A stretch of 64,000 nucleotides of DNA from Odontocerum albicorne (GCA_949825065.1 OX463855.1:35206281-35270280); one strand, 5' to 3'; shown: positions 20,946 to 31,671, counted from the first letter of the stretch. A program made the numbers and translations. The notes: a model not told the origin generated them from the letters alone.

Positions 20946-21099
20946 TAAAAAATATATAAGTTAGTATCACCTACACGTAAAACGGGTAAAAATAGCGAGT
21001 TACGTTCCTACTCTTGTGCCCTTCAATATATCCGAATTGATGATGAGGATATACTTAAGAGCGTGGCCGGGAGACAACATTATCTAAAGCCCATTAATT
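20946..21099. other. spacer
   Basis: Nothing recognised. Confidence 0.3.
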
Positions 21100-21320
21100 A
21101 GATAACATATGTGGCATAGTTGGCAAGACGCTTATGTTTCAACCCGGGGGTTGCGTGTTCGATTCCCATTGGAATCGAGATTTTTTTTAAATATTACAGT
21201 CTACTTTCACTCAAGGCCTTTTTAACATCTTTCTGGTTGGTTTGAATAGATTACCGCATGGCAATAAGCCCACAAGGTTGTACTGTATAAAACGAAAGTG
21301 TAATACAATACAATAATTTG
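21100..21320 (+). repeat. SINE family 2, nearly full
   Basis: tRNA-like head with A box (TGGCATAGTTGGCAAGAC) and B box (TGTTCGATTCC). The body is CTTTCACTCAAGGCC. The tail TTCTGGTTGGTTTGAATAGA plus TGGCAATAAGCCCAC resembles the family D LINE 3' end. It ends in TACAATACAATA repeats. Confidence 0.75.
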
Positions 21321-21334
21321 AATAGTTTTAGCGA

Positions 21335-21445
21335 CCATGTAACTTCCTTCATTTACTTTTGTCTGGTTGGCTGAAAGAGATTGCCGCCTGATAATAAGCC
21401 CGTTAGATTGTTTTCAAAATGAAATGTATAATAATAAGTAAATAA
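21335..21445 (+). repeat. family D LINE 3' tail
   Basis: Reads GACCATGTAACTTCCTTCAT, TGTCTGGTTGGCTGAAAGAG, ATTGCCGCCTGATAATAAGC, then a TAAATAAATAAA tail. Closely matches 25225-25340 and 52350-52460. Confidence 0.65.
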
Positions 21446-21677
21446 ATAAAGATTTTGCAATTTTCACCAAAAGCCTTAAATAATCAAAATTACTTTTCAC
21501 GTTCTTTCGAGATTTAAATAATTCAAGGTGTTCTCAGTGTTTGCCTGAAAAATTAACGTTCCTTCTGACCATGGACCATCCCTCCGATCTGGTGTCGGGA
21601 GAATCCTTTATATGCCGATGCATCGCTCATCTTTGTAGACATTAACTTTTGTAGTTCACTCACTTCGTCTTTGGAAC

Positions 21678-21784
21678 GATCTTTCACTCAAGGCCTCTTT
21701 AACATCTTTCTGGTAAGTTAGAAGAGTTTGCCACGCGGCAATAAGTTAGCTAGGTAATACAAAACTGTAATACAACACAATTAA
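21678..21784 (+). repeat. SINE family 2 tail
   Basis: Reads CTTTCACTCAAGGCCTCTTT then GCCACGCGGCAATAAG. The head is missing. Confidence 0.6.
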
Positions 21785-22030
21785 TTTATTTTTATCAAAC
21801 ACTGTTTATTCCACTTTTTGTGACGGTATAACCCTACTGGTTTCAAGGCTTTCACCTCATCTTCAGGGGAGTGCAAAGTCTTGTTTGCGCTCCCCTGAAG
21901 ATGAGGTGAAAGCCTTGAAACTGGTAGGGTTATACCGTCACAAAAAAGTGGAATAAACAGTGTTTGATAAAAATAAATTACAATGTCTTTAAATCTCCAC
22001 AACGTTAATGCCTTAACTATAAACAACAAC
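21785..22030. mobile_element. foldback MITE family M2, copy 2
   Basis: Near-perfect arms: AAACACTGTTTATTCCACTT, ACGGTATAACCCTACTGGTT and AAGGCTTTCACCTCATCTTC, then the inverse after a short loop near 21870-21885. Ends with the right-flank module ATGCCTTAACTATAAA. Confidence 0.85.
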
Positions 22031-22058
22031 ACAATTAAGTTTTTGGGTTAAGAATCAC

Positions 22059-22461
22059 ACTCTCGATGTACCATCATACTTTAGAATTGTCACGAAACTC
22101 TCGATGTACCATCATACTTTAGAGTTGTCACGAAACTCTCGATGTACCATCATACTTTAGAATTGTCACGAAACTCTCGATGTACCATCATACTTTAGAA
22201 TTGTCACGAAACTCTCGATCTACCATCATACTTTAGAATTGTCACGAAACTCTCGATGTACCATCATACTTTAGAATTGTCACGAAACTCTCGATCTACC
22301 ATCATACTTTAGAATTGTCACGAAACTCTCGATCTACCATCATACTTTAGAGTTGTCACGAAACTATCGATGTACCATCATACTTTAGAGTTGTCACGAA
22401 ACTATCGATGTACCATCATACTTTATAGTTGTCACGAAACTCTCGATGTACCATCATACTT
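22059..22461. repeat. minisatellite, 38 bp x ~10.6
   Basis: The unit ACTCTCGATGTACCATCATA continues CTTTAGAATTGTCACGAA. The period is exactly 38 bp. Units alternate between GATGTACC and GATCTACC. Confidence 0.95.
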
Positions 22462-23456
22462 TTTGGCAAAACAACCTCGTTCGAGAAGAGGTAACAACAC
22501 ATGCACATGTCGGGCACGTGTGAGTAATATTTTCAGACGAACTATTTTACCAGATTGGATTTTTTTTTTCTGGGTATCATTAGGAATCGAATCCGAAGTC
22601 GAGCGTCTTTACCAAAACATAGAGGTCGTGCAGAAAAATATACAACATATATAACATCACGATGGACCTTTTGAAAAAAAATATTACATTCGATATTAAT
22701 CGTGGTTTGCGGATTCTACACATAAACCGAGGTGGATTGCAACTTGACAATTTGGAAATTCTCGAGATCAAAAAAAGTATAAAATCAAGTTTAAATATCA
22801 TCAACAACCAAACCAATTTTCATAATAGCCCTCTGCTTAATATGTTTCCTATTTAAAATCCCTCCCTCTGGATTTTCAAACTTTACCTGCCTTAAAGATT
22901 CACTGTCATTTTTCCCCGCCCCATTCACCATTGTATCACATATCTCCCCACTTCTATTACCCTACCTCATCACCCTTATACTCGTATTACATTATTTACA
23001 CTTGTAGAGGAAGTATATTTTTTAACAATTAAGTTTATCTTCACCTGACAGTGGTCTTCGCAACCGGTTGTAAACCAAAATAAATTTATGGTGAACACAT
23101 AAATTCAAAATAAGTTTTTTATTTACTTATTTGTCCTTTTACGTAAAACATGGCACAACAAAATGAAACTTTAGTCTTTTCAAAGAATCAAGAAAAAATA
23201 TTACATCATTCAGAATATCCTTTCATCCCAAATTTTCTTTATTTCCCTTCCTTATCCTTGAAAAATAAAAACCTTTTCCTAGTCGTGGCATTATTGTTTA
23301 GACATTCGTATTTGTTTACAATACTTCAGTTTAATCTATTATTTTTTTCTAAAATCTGTCATGTATTTTTCATGTATTCAAACAACATGACATTTCCATG
23401 TTAAGTAGGTATTTTGGCTGAAATTCCTGTATAGTATGGCTCGCCGACTTGTTTAT
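22462..23456. other. unassigned sequence
   Basis: 22480-22560 has a short GC patch (TGCACATGTCGGGCACGTGT). Open frames at 22662-22856 and 23150-23404 have no recognisable motif. CTGACAGTGGTCTTCGCAAC near 23046 looks like a repeat edge. Nothing firm. Confidence 0.35.
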
Positions 23457-23975
23457 AAAGGGTCTTTCAAATTGAGCAGATTTTTTAATTCTTGAATAAA
23501 ACACACAATTTGCTTTGATTTCAAAAAACTTTTTAATGATCATGATTTCAAAAACTTTTTAAAGTATAATGTATGACATTTAAACACAAAAAAACAATAT
23601 CCGACAAATGTCAAGCTCTTGCATCTACACAAATGTCCACCCTTTTGTCGAAATTTTCGATGACATTTTGGCATAATTGCGGTTCTAACTCACCAATAAC
23701 GCGAATAATTTCGTCCTTCAGCTCAGGAATTAATCGGGGGTCAATCTTATAGATCTGGCTTTTCGTGTAACCCCAGAGAAAATAGTCCAACGGTGTCAGA
23801 TCACGTGATCTTGGTGGCCAGTGAACATCACAGTTTCCAGAGATTAAAATACATAAAATAATTCTCAATTTGAACGCGTTGTTGTATTGTATACGACTCC
23901 ATTTTTATAAATGTCATACATTATACTTCTCAAATGTCACAAGACCCAGGCAAGTTCACGACGCCATTTTCCTCC
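23457..23975 (-). mobile_element. IS630/Tc1-mariner-type transposon, truncated copy 1
   Basis: The left end AAAGGGTCTTTCAAATTGAG is the TIR seen at both ends of 27622-28169. The copy breaks off after GACCCAGGCAAGTTCACGAC, before the other TIR. Confidence 0.75.
23611..23868 (-). pseudogene. DDE transposase C-terminal fragment
   Basis: The minus strand reads DVHWPPRSRDLTPLDYFLWG, YTKSQIYKIDPRLIPELKDE and IIRVIGELEPQLCQNVIENF. PPRSxDLTPLDYFLWG is the third-acidic-residue region of IS630/Tc1-mariner-related transposases (D in LTPLD). The N-terminal DNA-binding part and the first two catalytic residues are missing. Confidence 0.8.
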
Positions 23976-24829
23976 AAGTCTCAACTTCCTCCAATTTCAA
24001 TCCTCCTCTAAGTCGAATCTTCCTGTAAGTCCAATCTTCCTCTAAGTCCAATGTTACTCCAAGATCAGTCTAGATGCCGTAAATTCGACAGCTGTTATGA
24101 CATGCCATAAAGTTAACAAAAGCCCTAAGGTCATAAAACTTAAAATTATATCTAGGTATAATTCCACATGACCTTGACCCACATAAAGAAGTTAGATGCT
24201 GAAATGAATTGGCACGTACAAGATTTCTCAAGATGACATCAGTTTTCTGCAATAATTTCTATCTTATCCCGCCATCCCCTCATACCTTGTCGATAATGTT
24301 CAGCGACTCCGCAATCGCATTACACTCCAGCAGATACTGTCTTTTAGCATTTCCAGCTCACCGCTGTTCGTATTTCCTCGTCTTTTAATGTCCACGGTAA
24401 AAAGCTGTCCACTAAAGCAGCTATCAGCTAGTATAGAATTCGCACCATCGTTGACGTGTTTCGAAAAGTGAATTAAAAACATTACATCTCCATTTAGTGA
24501 CATTATTTATTTTGGTATAAAATATTGTTTTTTTTTCCTATTAAAAATGTTAATTCTCTACGCTAAAAGATTTTTTATTAAAAAAATGTACGGTTGATTG
24601 GAAGAGATTGCGATTAAAGTAATAAAACAATAAATCTTGCTACGTGAGTTATTAAGTGATATGTTGTGTTATAACTTTTGAGATATGGAGAATGAAAAAC
24701 AGGATGCTAATATCTTTGTAGTTCGTCTTCACTTGGTATATATAACTTTATACCAAAAGGGGCTGAACTGGTTGAACTTCAGAAATAGGCGCCAAATTCA
24801 TATACTTTAGCTATTGTATAATATCCTGA
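23976..24829. other. unassigned sequence
   Basis: 23985-24060 has short repeats of TCCTCYAAGTCCAAT. A patch at 24240-24500 resembles decayed LINE C-terminal sequence (TTCGAAAAGTGAATTAAAAA) but is too weak to call. Confidence 0.35.
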
Positions 24830-25345
24830 ACTGTCCCGCCACCCCCTCTTATCTCGCCGAAAGTTTTCATAGTCTTCCCAATCATTCCACGCTCTAACAT
24901 ATACTCGTATTGTTTATTGGCCTTCCCAGTTTACCGCTCTTCTTTGTTTACGTCCTCCTTTACTGTCTCGCTCCGTCTTTGGCATGCTTTAAGAAGCGAC
25001 TGAAAAAACCATTAATTTCTAGTCAGTAATATAACGTGTTTCATTCCTGATTTTTCTTTCCTCTCTACCATCCCTTCCTTTTCATTTAATTGATGATATC
25101 TCACTTTATATGGAAAAGAATGTTCGAGTTATTGTTCGTCTTTGCGGGGTTTATGAGCGTATGCTCACTTATATGTTCATGAATTTTGTGAAGATGGTTA
25201 GTCATTTGAGTGTGTTTTATAACCATGTAACTTGTTTTATTTACTTATGTCTGGTTCGTTGGAAGAGATTGCCGCCTAAGCCACAATAAGCCCTCCAGAT
25301 TGTTTTTGCAATGACGTGTAAATTAATAAATAAATATGTTTTCTG
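24830..25345 (+). repeat. LINE 3' end (family D), copy 2
   Basis: Carries the decayed RT end (CTCGCTCCGTCTTTGGCATG, CTTTAAGAAGCGACTGAAAA), then the shared 3' UTR (TGATGATATCTCACTTTATA, GGTTTATGAGCGTATGCTCA, TAACCATGTAACTTG) and a TAAATAAATA tail. Opposite orientation to the copy at 16360-16941. Confidence 0.7.
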
Positions 25346-25558
25346 CGATTTTCTTACCAAATATGTTCTTTTATAAACATATGCAAATGCGGGGAAGTAC
25401 CTGAACTAATGGCCTTAGCCGCCACCTTCCTATCCTCACGCTCAACTTATACGAGTACCATGTATATATTTATTTTGTAATATTTTTCATCAATCAATAA
25501 TAATGGTTCGAATCCCGAGTAAGAGCGTTCTTGGGAAAAGTATGCTCTCTAAATGGGC
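25346..25558. other. spacer
   Basis: AATGCGGGGAAGTACCTGAA followed by TGGCCTTAGCCGCC resembles 56590-56640 in opposite orientation, a minor dispersed repeat. Otherwise nothing. Confidence 0.3.
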
Positions 25559-25828
25559 GACGACGTCCCTATCATTGTTCAGGAATGAACAGGTACATAT
25601 ATCGACGACGTCCCTGTCATTGTTCAGGAATGAACAGGTACATATATCGACGACGTTCCTGTCATTGTTCAGGAATGAACAGGTACATATATCGACGACG
25701 TCCCTGTCATTGTTCAGGAATGAACAGGTACATATATCGACGACGTCCCTGTCATTGTTCAGGAATGAACAGGTACATATATCGACGACGTCCCTGTCAT
25801 TGTTCAGGAATGAACAGGTACATATATC
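25559..25828. repeat. minisatellite, 45 bp x 6
   Basis: The unit GACGACGTCCCTGTCATTGT continues TCAGGAATGAACAGGTACAT and ATATC. Because 45 is a multiple of 3, three frames stay open across both strands. Each unit contains the inverted repeat TGTTCA-GGAA-TGAACA. A single related unit (GGGAATGGACAGGTACATAA) occurs at 26311-26332. Confidence 0.97.
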
Positions 25829-26025
25829 GTTAATGTCAGAAAAATCCCGGTGATTTAAAGGCATTCCTGCCCTCAGCTCCGAGTTGGGATATTTTGGTGC
25901 CTGAGGCACCGTGACACGTGCCTTCATAATAAGACGACAATTTTATTTAAAACACTCCCGGAAACGGGATAAATTGTTGTTTTTTTTTCACCCTTATTTT
26001 AAAAACAATCACCGTATTCCAGTCT
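25829..26025 (+). repeat. dispersed module N, copy 1
   Basis: Starts CAGAAAAATCCCGGTGAT and includes GCATTCCTGCCCTCAGCTCC, GAGGCACCGTGACACGTG and ATCACCGTATTCCAGTCTT. Repeated in the same orientation at 27357-27565. Non-coding. Could be the end of an unclassified element. Confidence 0.75.
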
Positions 26026-26204
26026 TAAAAAAACATTTAAAAAATATTTTATCTATTTATTTATTTATTTTTTTATTTTTTCAAAACAGGCTTATCCCAA
26101 TTACTTTGAAAATACAAAACATCAAAAAAGAAGAAAAATTACATAGAGGAAAAAAATTAAGTAAAAAAATTATATAAAATAAAAAATAATGCATATGTAT
26201 ACAA

Positions 26205-26419
26205 ACAAGTATATAGTATACACACAAACATATTACACACATATATTCACAGTCATTTAGGTATGTTGATGAGTGCCTTCTAACGCGCTCAATCTATACT
26301 ATATATGGTTCGGGAATGGACAGGTACATAACATATCTCGTTAAGATTATTAAATAATTTTAAAACGATGACTGTAATTTATTATTACTACTGCTTTTTG
26401 TATCTTCATGTTAATTTAA
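26205..26419 (+). repeat. dispersed repeat H, 5' part of a split copy
   Basis: AATAATTTTAAAACGATGAC, TTATTATTACTACTGC and TTGTATCTTCATGTTAAT match the inverse of 60172-60250. Interrupted at TTAA (26416-26419) by the element at 26420-27240, and resumes at 27245-27351. Confidence 0.7.
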
Positions 26420-27240
26420 CCGGTTCACTGCCACGAGCGTGTTGACGCGCTCTCCGATTCAGTGCTCGCCAGGCCGGCCATACAAAATGAACGCGTAAAC
26501 GCGCTCTCTTTTGAGCTTGTCGCAAGCCAATATCAAATACAATTGTAATCATTTATAAATTATGACACATAGTGACATCTATTGGGATAGTCAAGAAATA
26601 CTTAAATATTACAATTTACCGATATTATCAAAGTAACAATCACCTTTCTAAAAGCTTTCACTGACAATCAATACGTGTCTCTGATACAGGGTTACCGACT
26701 CCAGTTTTTTTGCGACGTAATTGCGATGATTTATAATGATTTCGTTTGTAGTTTTGTTCAGTGGTTGATTTTTAACTTTTGTACGTTATTTTTATTAATT
26801 TTTCAAAGTATTTATTTACAAAGTGTGTTTTTGGTTATTGACGGTATTCTTTGGTTATTGACGGTAGTTTTGCGGCATAATACGACGTTTATATAGACTT
26901 TTTACGGTTTTATTTTATAGTTTATTTACCTTTTGTGCTTTATTATACATCATACAGATAATTTGTTGACTTTACAAAGTATATTATATTTCACTATATT
27001 TATAAGTAAACGTGTTTTCTGTGTCAAGTTGTGACAACCCTGACATTTTGTAAATATTTAAACTTTATTTTTCTGAGTGAACGGCAGTTCGAACGCCACA
27101 CGGTGTATATATTTAGTAAGTTTTCATAATATCCTTTATATCTGTATACAAAAAATATATTTTTTTTAGGTTTTGTTTTTGTTGAAAAAATCACGGCCTG
27201 CTGGGCACGGCCATACTAATAACTTCCGGCACTTAAAGGG
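26420..27240. mobile_element. piggyBac-type non-autonomous element 1 (821 bp)
   Basis: Flanked by perfect TTAA duplications (26416-26419, 27241-27244). The left end is CCGGTTCACTGCCACGAGCG; the right end inverted reads CCCTTTAAGTGCCGG, an imperfect TIR. Ends are GC-richer than the interior. The empty site is visible in the other copy of repeat H near 60170-60178. The longest frame (26675-26896) has no transposase motif. Confidence 0.75.
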
Positions 27241-27244
27241 TTAA

Positions 27245-27356
27245 GATAAAGTTTTGTATTATTTGTCAATAATTTTAAGTACTTGTATAACCTGTCACAT
27301 GTTCATTTGTATATAAAGACACTGTTGTGTCGTTAATTAAATAAATAAATAAACAT
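27245..27356 (+). repeat. dispersed repeat H, 3' part
   Basis: GATAAAGTTTTGTATTATTT, ACCTGTCACATGTTCATTTG, AAAGACACTGTTGTGTCG and then a TTAATTAAATAAATAAATAA tail. The tail indicates a retroposed 3' end. Confidence 0.65.
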
Positions 27357-27565
27357 CAGAAAAATCCCGGTGATATAAATATAAAGGCATTCCTGCCCTC
27401 AGCTCCGAGTTGGGTAGAGGTATGTTGGTGCCTGAAGCACCGTGACACGTGTCTCCATAATAAGACGACAATTTTATTTTATAAACACCCCCGGAAACGG
27501 GTTAAATTTTTGTTTTTTCCACCCTTATTTTGAAACAATCACCGTATTCCAGTCTTTAAAAAAAT
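27357..27565 (+). repeat. dispersed module N, copy 2
   Basis: Second copy of 25829-26025 with small insertions (ATAAATATAAAGG, GTAGAGG). The two copies flank the 1.3 kb that holds repeat H. Confidence 0.75.
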
Positions 27566-27621
27566 ATAATTTTATTTCAAAAAAATCTGCTAAGATGACA
27601 GTCCAGAAAAGTATTTTAGTA

Positions 27622-28169
27622 AAGGGTGTTTCAAATTGAGGGTTTTTTACATTCAATTTTTTTAAATTCTTGAATAAAAAACACAATTTGCTTTGATTTC
27701 AAAAAACTTTGTATTGGTCAATGAAGTATAATGTATGACATTTAAATACAAAAAACAATATCCACCAAATGTCTACCTCCTGCAGCTCCACACATGTCCA
27801 CTCTTTTGTCAAAAATTTCGATGACATTTTGGCATAATTGCGGTTCCAACTCACCAATAACGCGAATAATTTCGTCTTCAGCTCAGGAATTGATCGGGGG
27901 TCAATCTTATAGACCTGACTTTTCACGTAACCTCAGAGAAAATAGTCAAACAGTGTCAGATCACATGATCTTGTTGGCCAATTAACATCACTGTTTTACA
28001 ATACATAAAATAATTAAAAAATTTGAACGCTTTGTTGTATTGTATACGACTCCATTTTTATAAATGTCATACATTACACTTCTCAAATGGCACAAGACCC
28101 AGGTATGTTCGCGACGCCATCTGTGTTATATATAAGAATTAAAAATACCGCTCAATTTGAAAGACCCTT
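27622..28169 (-). mobile_element. IS630/Tc1-mariner-type transposon, copy 2 with both TIRs
   Basis: Left end AAGGGTGTTTCAAATTGAG and right end CTCAATTTGAAAGACCCTT, with TA on each side (27620-27621, 28170-28171). At 548 bp it is a deletion derivative. Minus strand 27699-27926 retains only KSQVYKIDPRSIPELK and following C-terminal sequence with frameshifts. Confidence 0.82.
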
Positions 28170-28171
28170 TA

Positions 28172-28575
28172 CTATTTTTGATGTTTGAGAGTAAGGCGTA
28201 GACGTAGAAAAATGTTGAAAAGAGTCGAAGAAATTCTGTAGAAATGCGTACACTTGGAAAAATACATGGGGTAATAATGTATGTGTTAGCAATAATGTAC
28301 ATATTGTGAGAATGGTGAGGAAGAGCACTCTGAGATGGTTTGGGCATCTAGAACTAATGTAAGAAAAACTAACATAGCATGTATAGTAAAAATGAGATTG
28401 AAAGGCATGGTTGGAGAAGACCAAGTAAGTATAGTTGGGTCAATCGAATGATATTTTGAGAGAAGGAAATAAAATCAAAGAAATCGTCGGAGTTGTATGA
28501 GAAGGTGTAGGATTAAAAAGAGGTGAAGGATGTGTCTCAAGATAGGAAAATCTAGTGATCTATATTTTGTATTGT
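28172..28575 (+). pseudogene. LINE RT C-terminal fragment (family A)
   Basis: + strand frames give VEMRTLGKIHGVIM then RKSTLRWFGHLELM (28312-28360), followed by decayed tail sequence (ATATTTTGAGAGAAGGAAAT, GAAGGATGTGTCTCAAGATA). It begins directly after the TA of the IS630 element, so that element inserted into or beside it. Confidence 0.65.
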
Positions 28576-29357
28576 ATAGTATTACACTTTCACTGTATAC
28601 ATTACAACCAGGCGGACGTATTATTGTTATGGCCTTTTGCAACGAAAACACTTAGAATTTCAACTGTGTAATTGTATTTGTATAATGGTTGAATTACATT
28701 GAAGTATAATATTAACAGTATTGTGGAAGTAATAATAACGATGATGTTAACATCGTAGTGGCTTTAAAAATAATGATTGCTGCCTCTGATATGACGTCCT
28801 ATTTAAAGCAAAGATAACCATACGCACGACCTTTAGATAGATTAAGAAGGAATTTGTCGGGTATGTTATAGTTGACCTTAAGGTCAAATCGATATCAGGC
28901 GATTTATCTCGTTCGCAGTTTTCTTCCATTTTGTGATACCAAATCTTTATTGAATTTGGATAGATAACCGTCAACAAAATAATAAATTTAAACATAATAC
29001 ATTGAGTTAAGTTTGACATACATGTGATAACATTAATATTTATAGGTTCTAGATTAAATAGTACAGATATGGTTGACATCGATAAGCTTAACATTGGTTC
29101 GCATGATAACTTATATTTATTGGAAGTGTATACGATAAGATAACATATTAACATTGGTAGGGATACATTACATTGTCATGTGGCAATCTCTTCCAGCCAA
29201 CCAGAAAAACTTGAAAATGTAAATGTTAATACATAGAAGTATGTAGCCAGCAAACAATATTGTCATTGATCAGTCATGTTAATAAAGTTCACGAATTTCA
29301 GATCACTGAAGTATGCACGTGTGGTAATCCATCCACACACAAAGGAGTAACAATAAA
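28576..29357. other. unassigned sequence
   Basis: A 135-codon minus frame at 28747-29154 has no recognised domain. 29175-29212 contains the inverse of the SINE family 2 tail (GTGGCAATCTCTTCCAGCCA). Confidence 0.4.
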
Positions 29358-29529
29358 CTTTCTGGTGAACTTGATCCAATTGGTAACTTGGATTTGTCAT
29401 CTTTCTGGTGAACTTGATCCAATTGGTAACTTGGATTTGTCATCTTTCTGGTGAACTTGATCCAATTGGTAACTTGGATTTGTCATCTTTCTGGTGAACT
29501 TGATCCAATTGGTAACTTGGATTTGTCAT
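29358..29529. repeat. minisatellite, 43 bp x 4
   Basis: The unit CTTTCTGGTGAACTTGATCC continues AATTGGTAACTTGGATTTGT and CAT. The four units are essentially identical. Flanked by two related CGTGTRGCAATRCTTCTACA blocks at 29540 and 29625. Confidence 0.95.
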
Positions 29530-29867
29530 CTAAGTAGGCACGTGTAGCAATACTTCTACACACAAAGGAATAATAAAAAAATCTGTTTAATTTTATCCAC
29601 TTGAATTTATGATTTTAAGTAGGCACTTGTGGCAATGCTTCTACGCACAAAGGAGTAACAATGCGAGGAAGAATGTGAAGGTCTTTTATTATATTTTGAA
29701 GTTGTTGACTGGAATAACAAATGTTATGTTATATTACAACTTTATTAGAACATATATGGTTTTATGCTCCTGACATTACTATTTTTAAACCTAAGTATAT
29801 ATTTTATTAGTAATTTGTATTTTTATATCCTATTTTATATCCTGTCAGAATCAAAAATCTCCTTTAA
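29530..29867. other. spacer; LINE edge at 29842-29863
   Basis: AT-rich. The last 20 bases (CTGTCAGAATCAAAAATCTC) match LINE family E sequence at 30329, so the piggyBac-type element that follows inserted into a LINE E copy. Confidence 0.4.
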
Positions 29868-30112
29868 CACGTTCACTGCGTATAAAATGTCATACAGAGA
29901 TGCTGAAAATACGCGAATTTTTGAAAACCCATAACTTTGTTAAAAATCAAATTCTACTTTCTATTGAAACATCATATACAAGTGTATTCCTTCGTGTCTT
30001 CAAAACACATGAAACCGGCGACGAATCCTTATCGGGAGACGTTTATGAGTGCACTCAACATTCAAGGCTATTTAGTATGGACACGGGAGCCGTGTTCAAC
30101 GCAGTGAACGTG
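29868..30112. mobile_element. piggyBac-type MITE 2 (245 bp)
   Basis: Perfect TIR CACGTTCACTGCG with inverse CGCAGTGAACGTG, flanked by TTAA (29864-29867, 30113-30116). The TIR resembles the left end at 26420 (GTTCACTGC). An open frame inside has no transposase motif. Confidence 0.85.
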
Positions 30113-30116
30113 TTAA

Positions 30117-30416
30117 GTAACAAAATTTAAATACTTGGGTGCTAGCATAATGTGCAATAATAACCTCTATGGCGAAGTGCTCGAACAATCACAAAAGGCC
30201 GAAGCTATTTCCGAATGTTTAAAGAACACTATTTGGAAAAACAAGCATATGAACATCTAAAGCAAGGTGAGGATATACAAGACCTGTGTCCGCCCCATAA
30301 TGACATACAGCATAGAGTCCAGAGCCGACACTGTCAGAACCAAAAATCTCCTTCGAACCAGCGAAATGAAGGTACTCAGGAGTATCGCTGGCAAAACCCT
30401 TCGTGATAGAGTAGTA
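30117..30416 (+). pseudogene. LINE RT fragment (family E), duplicated copy
   Basis: Near-duplicate of 30479-30776, offset by 362 bp. It reads FKYLGASIMCNNNLYGEVLE, then KAEAISECLKNTIWKNKHMN up to a stop. It ends at LRDR just before the next copy begins. A local tandem duplication within one LINE is the simplest explanation. Confidence 0.75.
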
Positions 30417-30424
30417 TATTATTT

Positions 30425-31006
30425 ATGAATACATCACTATTTATGAATACAGCGATCAACGATACGCCAATTGAACAAGTAACAAAATTTAAATACTTGG
30501 GTGCTAGCATAATGTGCAATAATGACCTCTATGGCGAAGTGCTCGAACAATCACAAAAGGCCGCAGCTATTTCCGAATGTTTAAAGAACACTATCTGGAA
30601 AAACAAGCATATGAACATACAAAGCAAGGTGAAGATATACAAGACCTGTGTCCGCCCCATAATGGCATACATCATAGAATCCAGAGCCGACACTGTCAGA
30701 ACCAAAAATCTCCATCGAACCAGCGAAATGAAGGTACTCAGGAGTATCGCTGGCAAAACCCTTCGTGATAGAGTACGAAACACAGAAATCCGAAGGATGT
30801 GCGAAGTTGAAGATATTGTCAGATGGGGACGACAGAGAAGAAGGTTTAGGAACGAACATGTATCCAGAATGGCGGAATCAAGAGCCGTGAGAATGGCCAG
30901 GTACAGTATCGCCCAAGCAAGCAGACCTCCAGGACGACCTCCCAAAAGATGGAAAGACAGCTGGCAGTCGACGTCGCAAGAGGCAAACAATGATGCAGGA
31001 CCATAA
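30425..31006 (+). pseudogene. LINE RT thumb and C terminus (family E)
   Basis: A 193-codon open frame. It reads FKYLGASIMCNNDLYGEVLE, VKIYKTCVRPIMAYIIESRA, LRSIAGKTLRDRVRNTEIRR, VEDIVRWGRQRRRFRNEHVS, RPPGRPPKRWKDSWQSTSQE. This order is the standard post-YADD part of an insect LINE RT (CVRPIMTYAIE, LRDRVR, GRPPKRW). The RT catalytic core is absent. The 3' end AACAGGCCAACAGGCCTAAA with AAGATGAAGAAGA repeats follows the stop. The frame is well preserved, so the copy is fairly young. Confidence 0.82.
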
Positions 31007-31224
31007 CAGGCCAACAGGCCTAAAATAAGATGAAGAAGATATTCTATTGAGAGAGATACTATTTATTTTATATTTTATAAGTCAAATTTATCAAGTCTTG
31101 TTTTTTTTATAACTTTTGTTGTGCACTAGTAAATTTAAGCATCAAACCTTGAAATATAGTATAATATATACATATGTTATGTATGATAAATTTATAAGAT
31201 TGTCTTTTTGGAGTATATTGATAC

Positions 31225-31345
31225 GTGATAGTGAAAAAAAATAGACTGGAATTTTTTAAAAATCTGGGTTCCAGCGGGATTTGAACCCGCAACCTCCAGG
31301 TTGGGAGACAGGTGGCTTACAAACTAGGTCACGGAGGTTATCTAC
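31225..31345 (-). repeat. SINE family 2 head
   Basis: The minus strand gives A box GTGACCTAGTTTGTAAGCC and B box GGGTTCAAATCCCGC. Acceptor stems do not pair, so it is not a functional tRNA. Confidence 0.65.
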
Positions 31346-31439
31346 TAAGACACCAATCCTTTATACCTAGCTCGACACTAAAATAGCGTTATGGTGTTTG
31401 TATGTATTTGTATGTTATATTTTTTATCTTGACCCTTCA

Positions 31440-31671
31440 GATATGGACTATTCAGCCTGTGTCCAAGTTCACTGAGGTTGAAAGCACTAGGGATCAAAAG
31501 GAAATGTTTGAAGTATCAGGTATCCCAATTTCCAAGTGTCACAAAGCATCTTTTGATTGTAAGAGTATGTATTATCGCTCTGAGAGTAGTAAACTGAAAT
31601 ATCTGAATAGTGGCGTAAATTACAGGGCCGAGACCGCCGAGTCATATTTCATGAATTATTCATTATATTGA
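31440..31671 (+). other. exon-like orphan open frame
   Basis: After CCCTTCAG, a 77-codon frame reads IWTIQPVSKFTEVESTRDQK, FEVSGIPISKCHKASFDCKS to SYFMNYSLY and stop. Composition is less AT-rich than its surroundings. I do not recognise it. Its frame does not fit the phase of the host exons, so it is not a skipped exon of that gene in this reading. It may be a TE fragment or chance. Confidence 0.25.

Noticed and set aside
25490..25927. 145- and 116-codon frames over the 45-bp repeat
   Set aside because: Open on both strands only because the period is a multiple of three. No flanking coding sequence.
28747..29154. 135-codon minus-strand frame
   Set aside because: No recognisable motif and the start is not compelling. 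It lies in intron sequence among repeats.
31440..31671. Cassette exon of the EGF-type gene
   Set aside because: Joined in the phase set by the exon at 19200-19282, the sequence hits a stop after about ten codons.
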